Position numbers and translations under genes: made by a program
Source of the DNA: Chrysopilus asiliformis
Taxonomy: Eukaryota > Arthropoda > Insecta > Diptera > Rhagionidae
Length of the DNA: 64,000 bases
Direction: 5' to 3'
Assembly: GCA_964034945.1 (NCBI GenBank)
Contig: OZ035961.1
Location: 26,389,684 to 26,453,683, forward strand
Shown here: positions 35,883-47,260 of the stretch, one piece after another
Layout: every line of letters begins with the position of its first letter
Position numbering within the stretch: position 1 is the first letter of the stretch
The notes under the pieces: model-generated
Told to the model about the DNA's origin: nothing
What the model saw: only the letters and a program-made list of their open reading frames with translations
Database searches by the model: none

Positions 35883-35889
35883 CTAATCA

Positions 35890-37765
35890 GAGTTTAAAAT
35901 AATATCATGAGGTTTAAAAAACTTAAAATAGATTTTCCAAATATTGAAATTACTTCAGCTAACAAAATGAAAAAAACTGTTCTAAAAATAATGCTGGCAC
36001 GCTTAATTCCTTTTCCCCTATAAAATATTATATAATAATAAATTATACCTCTATATGTTTGAATAGCTATGAATTGACTTTTAAATGCTGTTACACTCCT
36101 GTAATTTCACCAATAAATCACAATTCGATTATGTTATAGTTGTAGGTCTATGAAAATAGAATTCGTTCATTGGCCGTCATGAGATAAATACAAAATACTT
36201 TTTCGTATCATCCATTATCGGTCCCTTTTTATCGCAACTTTTTGGTGATGCTTTGTGAATCAGCCCCAAATGAGGGCGCAAATTTGATGAGCAGCCACAT
36301 ACAGGCGCAGGCAATACGAAGGGATGTGAAAACACAGACACAATGCCAAAAAAAAAACTGAAAACATAAAATTAATTTTTTTTTCGTGGCTGTCTTTTAT
36401 TTTGTTTTGAATGTGGTTGAGTAGTAAAAGGGTATGAAAACCGTAACAATTTACCCATATGAAATCATTAGAAGGACATAAATTATACATCGATTTCGCT
36501 GATTCTGTGGTATTGTTAAATGTTCGCGCATTCGCCACATAACTTCATAGCACGTGGCTCCCTTATTTTTCAAATCAATTCGATATCGCTTTATATAAAA
36601 AAAAAATATCCAAGTATTTTATCGGTAACTAATGGGGTTTGAAAAATTTCAAAATGAAACATGTTCAGTTTTTAACTTTTGACGGTGACAATACACTATT
36701 ATAGGTAAAATGCTTTAATCTATTGTTAGAATTTGGGTCATTTTATATAGACTTTTGCTATTAAATTTTCCATGCCCTAAACAATGGGAAATAAAATAAT
36801 TTCGATAATCATTTATCATTTCCATAACTAAAATCAAGTAAAAAAATCTATGCTGAAATCTAACATAAAAATTCAAGATGAATTTTCACATTAATAAACA
36901 ACAATAAGTAAAACTTTCAGAGATCTGGAGCGAAACACGAATTTTGCGCAATAAAAATTTGTTTCTAGGTAAGGTGAGTAGGTAATATCTCTTGCTTGAC
37001 CCAGGTTAAAAGCCTATTGTTCCACTGGTCAGACAATGACTTGGTTTTCTTAGCAAAATATGAAAAATTCATCCATCGCAGTGTATAGAAATTGAGGATA
37101 TAATGAAAACCTAAAAAAACTCAACTGGCCTAAGCAAAATGATTTAGAAAAATGCTGATTTTCACAGTACCTACTTTTGAACCTCGCCCTGAAGTGAAAA
37201 ACACGTAAACGAGCACGAAAAGACGTTATTTGAAAAACTGGATTTGTCTATAAGATATACCAGAAATAATTGAATTAGAAAGTTTTGTCCTTGACGTTGA
37301 TGCGACGTGGTAAAAATTTCTTACGTAAACCAAGGATACAAGGACCTGGTTTCAGTGTCTTCTAGTAATTTAAGTGCTTGCACTTAGTTTACGTTCGTGA
37401 AATGGTAGGGAATATGCGAGTGGATTTTCCCGGATATCTTATGTGACATTTAAGTCAGTTTACAAAGATTAAGTGCGCTTAACATGTGCTCGTTGTAAAT
37501 CATAAACTAATTTTTGGTGTTGCTCTGGACGTCAACAAGAAACTAATTTCTTCGACCTCATATTTTATGCGTTTACGGTATATCATAGTGCGTTTGTTAT
37601 TTATGAGTGTGTTTTCAATAATTTTTATGACCAATTTTCGGTCAAGCATTTTCCTAAACAAATTTCGAACATTAGATTTGTGCGATTATGAACAGAAAAT
37701 TTGGAATTTTAGTAGCGTGACAAGATTTAGTTAACATGAAGGAATTTTCGAGTTTTAAAAATGAT
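35890..37765. other. Anonymous DNA, no gene recognised
   Basis: Short unsupported frames only. No element ends recognised. Confidence 0.4.
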
Positions 37766-37767
37766 AG

Positions 37768-37849
37768 CCCAAGTAGCATAAAAGGTCATAAAATGGTCGT
37801 GAACTCACGAAATTAAAGTCACGCTTTATGACATTTTGTGCTCCTTGGG
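37768..37849. mobile_element. 82-bp hairpin element (CCCAAG ends)
   Basis: The left arm is 'cccaagtagcataaaaggtc' + 'ataaa'; the complemented right arm is 'cccaaggagcacaaaatgtc' + 'ataaa'. The two arms nearly meet, so the whole unit is a foldback. The CCCAAG ends recall the CCAAG element but the interiors differ. Confidence 0.65.
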
Positions 37850-37933
37850 AGTTGAGTGTTAATTTTTGTGGTAGAGAAAAAAAAAACGTGTTTATTTATT
37901 TTTTGTAAAATTCTACCAAGTTTTGTGATATTA

Positions 37934-38326
37934 GTTGCGTTTTTTTAATGTTCTAGACCACAGAACATTAAAAAAACGATCCAGAGTAAGTGGGAATTTT
38001 CATCGAGATCGAATCGCAACTAACTTCACGTTGGTTACATCAGTAGGCCGTTACTGCTATATTTTTTTGATATAATCACGATTCGCTATCTCGCATGATT
38101 AAAACTATTTCGCTGTCGAACAGAACCAAAGAACCACCAACAGAAAATCCTCATTTGAGAATAAAATGTCAAATTTATTATGTTGAAGTTAGCAGCATTT
38201 CATTACCGTACATTACCGTATAAAATTTCCCTTTGTTCCAAGCGCTGTTCGAGATGAAATAGTTGGTGCAGGATTTTGTATGGAAAGCTTGTTCTGAACT
38301 GCTTCAGAACATTAAAAAAACGCAAC
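37934..38326. mobile_element. TA-flanked MITE with GTTGCG ends, 393 bp
   Basis: Perfect 21-bp inverted ends begin GTTGCGTTTTTTTAATGTTC on both sides, with TA outside each (37932-37933 and 38327-38328). The left end immediately repeats itself in inverse (agaacattaaaaaaacg at 37962-37978), so that terminus folds into its own hairpin. Non-autonomous, consistent with the Tc1/mariner superfamily by duplication only. Confidence 0.78.
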
Positions 38327-38329
38327 TAT

Positions 38330-38950
38330 ACTTGTCGTTTTTTTCCCATTCACGCAGAATTAACCCTATTCAACTCAAGAACCCTTCTACATGCTCATCA
38401 TCGCAGTGCGCGTCCGCTTTAATAATATTTACTACTGTTTGATGTCAAATAAACCACCATTCTAAACTGTTATCACGACTCCTGCTGTTTGTGGCCTTCA
38501 AAACCTTACAAATGTTGCAAAGCCATCCGTGATCCGGAGTAGACGTAAAACTGTAGGTGCGGAAGCAGGGAATACAACAGGGAACACAACCTAAATTTTA
38601 AGGCACAAAATCTCGAGCTTAGAATGTAATTCCAAGAAGATTTCAACTGACGAAATTTAAGCTCTAACAATTTTTGTGTGTGAATTTAATTAGATGAATA
38701 AGCTCTTTCTAGCTATTTTTAGCGTTGTGCAAGAATTTAATTTTTAAAGGGTTTTCTTTTCGAAAAATCCAAACATTTATTATTTTTTACGTAATATCGT
38801 GTTAAATTTTCTCGTTATTAAAATCACGTTTGTAAAAATAAACGAAACAAATATCCATGAAAAATAATTAAAATACAAAAAAAAGACAGCATTCCATAGA
38901 ATATGAAGTTCAATTTTCACTAAAATACAATGGAATTATTCAATGTAATT
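38330..38950. other. Unassigned DNA of more mixed composition
   Basis: Less AT-rich than most of the window (for example 38390-38580). It could hold an exon of the coding-like tract that follows, but no domain is visible. Confidence 0.3.
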
Positions 38951-38952
38951 AA

Positions 38953-39669
38953 TTTATAGAATGTCATCCTGTCCGTCGATCAATAGCAAGCGATAAAAGT
39001 TTTCAATTTAGAGGAACAATCGCTCTTTCAAAATCACATGGCGTATCACGCTGGCTATCTCAAAATGTGCAAAATTGAATAGAATCGCCCTCTAAAATTT
39101 CACTACAAAAGGATAGCTACCCTTATGGCTGGATTGGAGCTGAAAATCGTCCCCCTGAAATGGAAAAAACAGTCACATACTCGTATCCTATGAAATTGCA
39201 TGTGATTTTCCGTCCATTGTGGGTGGAATTTACACCAGCATCAACTAAACCCACTATGATCTTTCGGATGTATAATCTTTTGTAAGGGGTAGTTTAACCC
39301 TCTAGCCCCATTCTATTGTTCTAACATCAGATTCAATGGTGGCTGGACTTTCAAATCACATTCTATCTCAATTGTTCGACGTGCCGCGTCGCTTTCAGAT
39401 ACAATCACCACCGACGGATCGAAATTGAAAATCACTGGGTTCACATAGAATTGACTGGGACTACTGGAACACACCGCCACATTGCTGTGTTGATGCCATC
39501 AGAGAAATGCAACAATGAGTACAGGGAATTTATGCTACCCTTACGCATCCGCTCACGTTTTCCTATGGATGTCTTCCCCGGGTATATCTACGAGATCGAC
39601 ATTCGAAATTAATTTAAATTGCTGAACAAAAATTCGAAAGAAAATTTAATTTCAACCCCTATGCCGACG
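38953..39669 (+). pseudogene. Broken coding-like tract with weak p53-core-domain resemblance
   Basis: The frame with codons starting at 38953 stays mostly open to 39612, with stops at 39076, 39283, 39295 and 39322. Its translation and one splice-shifted segment contain, in order: KTVTYSYPMKLHVIF (39166-39210), LWVEFTP (39217-39237), IVRR (39371-39382, in the frame joined across a possible 49-bp GT-AG intron 39282-39330), KLKITG, VHIELTGTTGTHRHIAVL (39439-39492), EYREFML and YIYEIDI (39583-39603). FERKFNFNPYAD follows in a third frame (39633-39668). These fall in the order of p53-family landmarks (VTxTYSP, LWVDSTP, VVRR, LIRVEG, RVEYL-RHSVVV, TIITLE, FEVRVCACPGRD). The zinc-binding Cys/His residues are not conserved. 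At least one frameshift is needed, so it would be a pseudogene, a very divergent gene or an erroneous assembly. I may be over-reading short matches. Confidence 0.35.
39282..39330 (+). other. Possible 49-bp intron
   Basis: The donor is GTAAGG at 39282 and the acceptor is ctaacatcag ending at 39330, with a branch-like ttctaac just before it. It spans exactly the stretch where three stops cluster in the otherwise open frame. At 49 bp it is near the lower size limit for animal introns. Confidence 0.35.
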
Positions 39670-41795
39670 CAGCATCTTGAACGGATCAATTGTTAATTCT
39701 ATCACCATCACGTTGACAGCAATTCAACAAGACTTTGATTATTTATTCGCATATTTAGCTACTTTTGGTTTCTTCGATTGCTATTGGATACCATGCCAAG
39801 CAAATTGCCTTCAAATTTTAATTTCGACATGTTTTTATTTGGGAAATGAAAATCTTTAACAGCGGATAACAAATGGCCGAGGCGAATTGGGGGTTGAAAG
39901 AGGTCTTTGAACGAAAGTGGACACACCACTGGACAGATACTGAATAAAAACAACCCCAAACTAATCGGAATTCGATTTAATTCTGTGATGTTTGAACTCA
40001 TGGACAAAATACGCTTTTGCTGTCATTGAAGATTCCAGAATCAGGCAAGCCGAGGGGTTGTCAAGGATTGTGAAAGCGAAACGTGGATGGCATTACTAAA
40101 ATTCATTCCGATTCGAAAAAAAACGCCATCCAGCATAAACACAAGGACAACGAAAATGACTAAAGCTAAGACATCTTAACAGGTCGATCGATTGTTGGTC
40201 CTTGAGGAACTAGTGTTTTTCCAAGACGGTGACGTCGTTCATCTTTGGAAATTCTTTCTATTCCTTAAGCTTTCGTCTTCTTTCATTGGAGCTTATCTTT
40301 TGTTTACAACTCTACCGGATCGTCGAAGATGTTTTGAATTGTAAAAATTCCACCAACAACTTTACAAAAACGGAAGCAAATCAGGAGACTTTCCGTGCTA
40401 ACCAATGGAGGGTGGGTGAGAAGCGGTTTGGAACAATTTCTTACACCATCGCTATATGATTCTACTTTAGAACTAGTGAAATCTTGTACGGATATTGTGA
40501 TGCCATGGTAAGGAATTGGAAGCGTCTGACAATGCGTTATTGATTTTCACTTTGAACACTTTGGAAAATTTATATCTTTAATCGAAAACTTAATTTCGAA
40601 CCTGGCCAAGACGGACGAGAGAACACCAGCCAAGTAAGCCAACTACAAGTATAGTGAGGGGCAAAAAACTATAAAAGGACGATGGATTTCTTAAAGAAAT
40701 TCGATTTGAATCGTTCCAAACTATGTAAGCACATCCATAGAATACTACGGTCTTAAAGTGGAAATTAAGGAAAAACTATTGTTTAGAGATGGTATGTTGG
40801 TGACGGTGGTATTAAATAGAAAAATGGAGCAGGAAATTTAATGCGAAATTGTTTCTCCTTGTAACAATATCCTCTGTGCATTATGTGGCACCGCCTTTCA
40901 CTTCAACTTTGATCGTCCTTCTTACTTACTTTATTCCTGAATTTCCCTATAAAATGCTTTTCCACTCGTATTTAACGTTTAAAAGCAGGGTGCGTTATTG
41001 CAGTTCATCAATCAATCCAACTGAATGGAAAAGTTCAACCCTCCAATGGAATATAGAAAAATATCTGGATGTGTGTAGTTTACCCTGTATGATACGTTAA
41101 TACACACTAGACGGCGGATTCAATGTAGCGAAGTGGTTGCAATATCGAAATTCAGTTTTTCTTTTGCAGTCATGGTTCTTTAATTCTTTTCTATTTTGGT
41201 TCCTCGCAATTTCATTCAACGATTATATGAAGAGAAATCTTTTTTTCTGCACTTTCTTCGTTTTTCGAACATTTTCAGAATAGACACTCTCGCACACAGC
41301 AAAAATATTCCCCCGATTTAGGGTAAAATCATAAAATGAGGGTGCTAGCTGGCTACAAGAAAATATACTTCAACTTTGGCTTGATGTAATCGCTCTGGTT
41401 CTGGATGACTAGGAATAGAATTTTCCATCAAAACTCACTATATTTTCTAACTCTCGGGTGCATAAAGCGACAAAGGGCTATTGATGAGAATTTGCTGTAA
41501 TTTCGGTTAATCGTAGGGCTTAATTTTATCGTCATTAATAGACGATTTTGCGATAGGTGGAACGATGCACAATTTTTGTAATTGCAGGAAAAATGGAATG
41601 GGTCTAGGGATTAAGTTTAAGTCTAAGATGTTTCTTATATGGCGGAGAGGTCATTTTCTAATTAAGTTTTGTTATAATTTTATTACTGTCGATAAAGTAA
41701 ATATTTCGGTTTTCTATAACAATGCGAAATGCAGAAATAGTCGAAGAGAAATTTTCCGATTACATCAGGTGTTATTTAACTCGCTTTTCGTTGGT
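39670..41795. other. Unassigned DNA with coding-like fragments
   Basis: Composition stays more balanced than in the rest of the window. Plus-strand open stretches at about 40180-40342, 40229-40459 and 40849-41100 could be exons or debris of the same broken gene, but I see no domain in them. Confidence 0.3.
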
Positions 41796-41798
41796 CTG

Positions 41799-42680
41799 TC
41801 AGGGTCAAATTTTGTCATCCAATTTTGGCCAACTTGCACTCATCCGATTTACTTGAAATTTTGTACACATAAGTAACTTCGATCACAATGCAATATTGTA
41901 TGTATGCATGTACGAGAAAAAAACGATATGGCTGCCAAAAAACCCCATTTGATCCAAATAGAACAAACGAAATACCCATAGTCTGTAGTTTGAATCCTGA
42001 GCTGTGCTTCGGCATTAAAGGGTCTTCTCCTAAGCTCTAGCTGAAACTATATAAAAAAAGAATTTTGGAAAAAACAAAATGGCTGACGTATAACGGAATT
42101 CATTCGTGATCGGAAAAACGAGACAACCATCATGTGGGGCGTTAAACGAATAAGTGTGACGAAATAAAGACGTCATTTTTGATTTTTAGTCTTACTAATC
42201 AAAAACAAAATGACTATAAAAAATAAATAAATATTTTTTTAAACTCTTTATTGAAAAAATGTACCGAAAAGAAAAAAATAATTTTTAAATAAAAGCGAGA
42301 TAAAAGCATAAAATAAATTTAAAACAAAATATTTATAATAAAAGCGAAATCGTTTAACCTGATTGACTGACTGACTGACTGACTGACTGACTGACTCATC
42401 AACGTCCAGCCCAAACCCCTAGAGCTAGAGACTTGAAACTTTCACATTATGTCCGAACCATCACGTAGGCGCTCACTAAGGCGAGGTTTTCCGAAATTTT
42501 ACCGCTAAGGGGTATTTTTAAACCGTGATTTCGCCATGAATCCTGCTCAATAGGAGGCTGAAAAGTTTCACTCGGGGGGTTTCGGAGCCGCTGATCACGA
42601 ATCTGGTGTTAAAATTTTAAAATTCGGAACGGGAGGCCCTGAGGCATAACGATTTTTTTTTCAAAAGTTTTTAAGTTATT
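41799..42680 (+). repeat. Composite repeat related to the minisatellite family, with GACT microsatellite
   Basis: It opens with ctgtcagggtcaaattttg and 'gatttacttgaaattttg', shared with the head of the repeat at 11150-11250. 'tttttagtcttactaatca' near 42183 is matched in inverse at about 46945-46970. A clean (GACT)n run lies at 42362-42396. It is followed by 'agagctagagacttgaaact', the complement of the conserved 'ttcaagtctctagctc' block of the HINE-like repeats. The 121-bp units are absent. Confidence 0.5.
42362..42396 (+). repeat. (GACT)n microsatellite
   Basis: About eight uninterrupted 4-bp units, embedded in the composite repeat rather than free-standing. Confidence 0.9.
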
Positions 42681-45545
42681 TCTTTGTTTTTTTTGGCGGA
42701 AGAAAATTTTTGCAATAACAATATTTCTCAGAATTTTGTCTTTTACCGTTATCCGTTTTCTTTGACCGTTATTGGGATATTTTCAAAAAAAGCAATAAAG
42801 TAGGGCTTTGCGAACTATTTGCGAACTAATGGTTTTCCGACAAAACATTTAAAGGAAGAATTAAAGATATTAAAATTCTCTACATTTTTTCCTTTCACAG
42901 TAAGTTATCGAGATATTTCAAATTTTGTAAAAAAAAACTATATTTTAATATACCTTTAAACTAAAATTTTATTCATCGGATTATATGTAAGGTATTTTGT
43001 ATAAGAAAGTTATGACTTGTTCACATTAGATATTTTATTAGAAATTTTCGAGTAGTAATTGGAGGGGGTGGAAAATATTTTTGTTAATTTATGACAATGT
43101 TAGAATATTTTTGAATTTAGTAAATCTTCACAAAGATCAAAGAAAAATCAATTTAATTTTTAGAGGAATTTGAGTTTTAGACGAAAAATAAATTTTTCAG
43201 ACGAATTTAATTTATAAAATAATGAATTTGATCTGAAAGCCGAATGTGATATGCAAAATAGTCAATTGATGTATGAAAGGTTCTATTTATGCTAAAAATC
43301 CTGTACTATTTTTAAATCAAAACCACTGTCTCGAAGTTTCTTTTAAAGAAAAGATTTCTGACCACATTTTGGGGGTCATTGTTCAATTTTCGTCAAATTA
43401 AAATGCAATGTGACAAATCTTACACAATATTTAGCATATTTGCTATTTCCGAAATATTTTCCCATAATATCGTAAAATGTATTTGATTATATTATCATAT
43501 AAATGACTAAAATAAATAAATACCAAAAGTCAGTAAGACAGACAGATAGACAAGGCAAAAGTTTCACAATCAACCACATATAATTTATATTTCACATGTT
43601 ATGTTGTGAACAATCAATATAAAGTGAGATAGGCTCACTAAACATCTTCATTTCGAGCCATAAACGGTGACATTGCTTTTTGGTATGGCGAATAAATAAA
43701 TAAAATTTCCCAATGATACACCTTCGAGCACTTACTCGATATGGTAATGTTGCAATCCATGCCCATTGAGGATTGAGGAGGATAAGAAGTTGTTAGCATA
43801 AAGGACAAGTGCAGCAGCGTACTTAGAGTTCCATTGGATAAGTACCTACTCGAATGCACAGAAGAAAACAAATAAATAATTTAACTGATGTTGCGCCGAA
43901 AGGGATGAGATTTAATGCAGACTCACAGGTCAATTCGCTAAACACTTTTACGTGATTGTACCGTGACCACAGAGTAGATATGAGCTTCAAGATGACATCT
44001 CCAAAGAGGACCCATGCATGCTTAAAACCTCGCCAATGCTGGTTGCATCGAATATTCGTATTTGCAGACGACACATGATCATCATATGATCTTGGCTGGA
44101 TCTTGGCCTTAGGGTCCATGTATATAAATAACCCGCGATTAAGGAATAGATTGATTCGGTTAACGTATGGCACTGGCTTGTGGTGTGTATAGCGAGATAG
44201 AGGTGGTGATGCAGTTTGCAAAAGCTCCATCTATGCCCATGTTTTTTTTTTGTTTTCTCATCTGTAGGCCTTGTAGACTGGTTAAAAGATACTCGTATCT
44301 ATATTCATATAAGAAATCTTCGGGAATGATTCGGGCACGTTGTTGAATGTAGTGAAAACGCGCAACATGGCCGTACGTATTACGATGGTACAGTGGAAAA
44401 CATACTCGCTTATACAGGGGAAAAAAATTGGTAAGAAATAAGAAGGAGAAAAGAGGAAAAATTTACATCGATACCATCTGTGAGAAACGTGACTTGAATA
44501 AGGAGATAGCATAAATGGTACTACAAGTGAAAAAGTCTGTATAAACTCACTATAGGAACGAACGATGGTTATGGTTTCTATTCTATATCAACCTGTTCCT
44601 TGCATCACCTTCAAGTCTACACTTCTGTCTGTATCCGATTCAGTCACTTCAATAGTCTCATGCCATTCATATTATGCCGTTCGTCGCGTCTAACAAACAC
44701 CTCAAGTATTTTTATTATTTGCTTTTTTACAGCCAACATTTCGCATAATATTTTTATGAACTCTCATGATGGGCATTTTTATTTGTCCAAGAGTGTAATT
44801 ATGTGATCCATTGATCAACATTATGCTCGAGATTTTGATCTTTATGGGTTCATTTTGTGCGGCCTATTGTTTTCCAAGTATACCAGATGTTTTAATAAAT
44901 CGAGTAAGAAGGAGGCTAGGAAAATGATAATATTATAAAAGATGAATATTGAAGGTATCTACCTTCGCTAACATTTCTGGATGGAATCGATTTAAGAAAT
45001 TGGTAAAGCTATATCCAGTCATCCCAGAACATTGAGGTAAGATGCTAACATTACTTTTTATTGCTTAACCTATCGGTTACCTGTCTATGATTGAACTTAA
45101 TTCTGAGAGCTGAAAAGTAAAAATTCATTGCTGGCGGTTATTACACACAATATACGGGAATATCTCTTTGAAGGTGCTGCTTTTTACTTCTATTGCAAAT
45201 ATTTTCTTACCACATCGTAAAAAAAAAGATAGGAAACAGCAATTTGATAGCTGGGGCTGAAAACGAATCGTGATCAACGGACAAGTGCAATTCGTCTGAT
45301 GGTTAAAAGCATATTGCAATTAGGGATTAAAGATCAAAGTCAGTTACGAGTTGTTCGCTTATTGCAATTTAATCATCGTTTGTGGATATTTTTTGATTGA
45401 ATGCTAACATTAAAATAACCATTACCTAATTTTTTAACACAAATCTCAGAGAATAAGCCATAAGGTAGCAATTATTAGTTTAAATTATTGTTTTTAGCAC
45501 ATCTATACAATGTTGCAGAATGTTTTCTTAAATCGACTGTTTGGC
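42680..45545. other. Anonymous DNA, no gene recognised
   Basis: A GACA tail lies at 43530-43550. The longest non-transposon frame of the window (43823-44230, minus, 135 codons) has no recognisable domain, signal or context. I leave it unannotated. Confidence 0.35.
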
Positions 45546-45549
45546 TATA

Positions 45550-46652
45550 CAATGAAACCTCGATATCGTATGTCAATATCAAACCGGTGAGGTATAAAAA
45601 TAATATCGAGAGGTATACGCTACTGAGAAAAGAAAATATTGTTATGGTTTTAATTATAAACATTTTTTTCGAATTTTTTTTGCATGTTTTATTTATTTAT
45701 ACATTCATGTTTCATCCAAATCGCACCGTTAATTTTCGTGTAATTGCCAACAACCCTTTTTTGCATGAAACCCCCTGAAGTTGGACACCGTTAAAACCGA
45801 ATTGTTGCCCAAATAAAAAAAACGTGCCAAATATTTTTCATATTTCTATGTCTAATGCCTGGAGCCCAATGAACGCAACCGGAACGCAGAAACTGTCACT
45901 TACAAGTTTGTTCCATAGAAATTATTTGAAGTGAGCACAGTGAACGCAGTGAACGCAGTGAACGCACCTACAACTCAAAAGTTTGCAAACTTCTATCTTT
46001 GCCGCAGCAATTCTGCATTGAAAGTTCATAAAGTGAGTTTTGGGGAAATGTCGTTCGAGGAAAAATTGATAGCCTTAGTGCAAATAACAAAGATACAGAC
46101 CAACAAAGCAAATTATCGCTTCAAAATTATGCATTCTTGTAATTTTGCCAACTTTATACCACTTTATATTATGTCACTTGTAGTACTTCACGAGATGCCA
46201 TTGGGCTCTGCCGCTGAAATGTTGCGCTGCGTGACAGTTAACAGCTTTGCAGTTGCGTTCGCGTTGCGTTCATTGGGCCCCAGAGGTAAAGTTTCATTTT
46301 AATTGGAAAGTACAACTTCCGTTGGTTTGCTTGCGAGTGTGACGTGAAACTAAATGTGAGGTACACACTATCGAGAGGTATACAGTACTGACTGATATAT
46401 AGCAGGCCTGTACAAAAAGTACTAAAGTTCGACTTTTTTTAATCCAACTACATCGAGAAAAACGGAGAAGTAGATAGTGTGATTACTTAATTTTCACTTT
46501 CCCTTTTTTTAATATTTATGTTTATACAAAAAAATTTTTTTTTACTTTTTCAGTCTGTAATAGAAGATTGACCCAAATTCGTGTCGAAATCGACTGGTAG
46601 ATCGCGATCGTCTGGTTGGGCAGCACTGATATATAGTATCGAGGCTTCAATG
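45550..46652. mobile_element. pogo-like element, 1103 bp, carrying a nested element
   Basis: The left end is CAATGAAACCTCGATATCG; the complemented right end is CATTGAAGCCTCGATACTAT. TA lies outside each (45548-45549 and 46653-46654). 'CA..GAA.CCTCGATA' with a TA duplication is the style of pogo/Tigger ends. A subterminal motif 'tatcgagaggtatac' occurs near both sides (45607 and 46371). Removing the nested 431-bp element leaves about 670 bp with no transposase frame that I can recognise. Confidence 0.6.
45856..46286. mobile_element. Element nested in the pogo-like repeat (GCCCAATGAACGC ends)
   Basis: The inverted ends share GCCCAATGAACGCAAC, and further in they share 'aactgtcac'. TAA flanks both sides if the ends are set at 45856 and 46286 (45853-45855 and 46287-46289), a TWA-type duplication. 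A 123-codon frame (45931-46302) starts in a 9-bp tandem repeat (agtgaacgc, three to four copies) and runs into the right terminal repeat, so it is probably not a gene. Its FEEKLIALVQ phrase faintly recalls the start of MADF domains found beside Harbinger transposases. Confidence 0.55.
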
Positions 46653-46689
46653 TAATTATACCTTTATTTTTTAGAAAAAAATTACTGAT

Positions 46690-47260
46690 TATTAGGATGA
46701 CCTAAAAATGAAAATAAAATCTAAATTAAAACAAAATTTAGAAAAAGCTTTTATTCAAAAAATGCACTGAAAAAATTGTTTTTTGGGCGGGATAAATATA
46801 TTTTTTTAATTTTTTATGCATTTATCTAAATTTTACTTCTTGTGTGTGCGCCAAAAAAAACTGTTTTTTTCTTTTTGGTATATTTTTTTAAATACAAGTT
46901 TTATTTCATTTTTTTTTTGATTTTTATTTTGTTTCATTCAAGCCATTTTGTATTTGATTAATATGACTAAAAACCAGAGTCTGTCTTTCGCCACGCTTTA
47001 CTTATTAGTCTTCAAATGTATATCCTTGCTTTTGAGATATTCTTACGGACTTTTTGATTCCAGAATCGGATTCAGCGACTACATGACATTTTTTCCGAAA
47101 AATTTGAGGAAAAGGATGATCACGTTATCCTTACAGGACCTTCCACTGTCCTTACAGACTTTTTAACGTCAGAATCGGATTCAGCGACCCGAATAACCCT
47201 TAGATGAGATTTTTTCCGGAAAATTTGAAAAGAAGGATAACTACGTTTAGGACCACCTGT
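46690..47260 (-). repeat. Minisatellite-bearing repeat, inverted copy
   Basis: On the minus strand it carries about one and a half of the 121-bp units: plus-strand phrases 'ttatccttacaggacctt' (47124) and 'agaatcggattcagcgac' at two places (47062 and 47171). The left part (46742-46975) has 'aaaaagcttttattc' and, inverted, the 'agtc.ta.taatca' block of the 41799 copy. Confidence 0.6.

Noticed and set aside
43823..44230. 135-codon open frame on the minus strand, the longest outside transposons
   Set aside because: No domain, signal peptide, splice sites or neighbouring exons recognised; this length occurs by chance in 64 kb.
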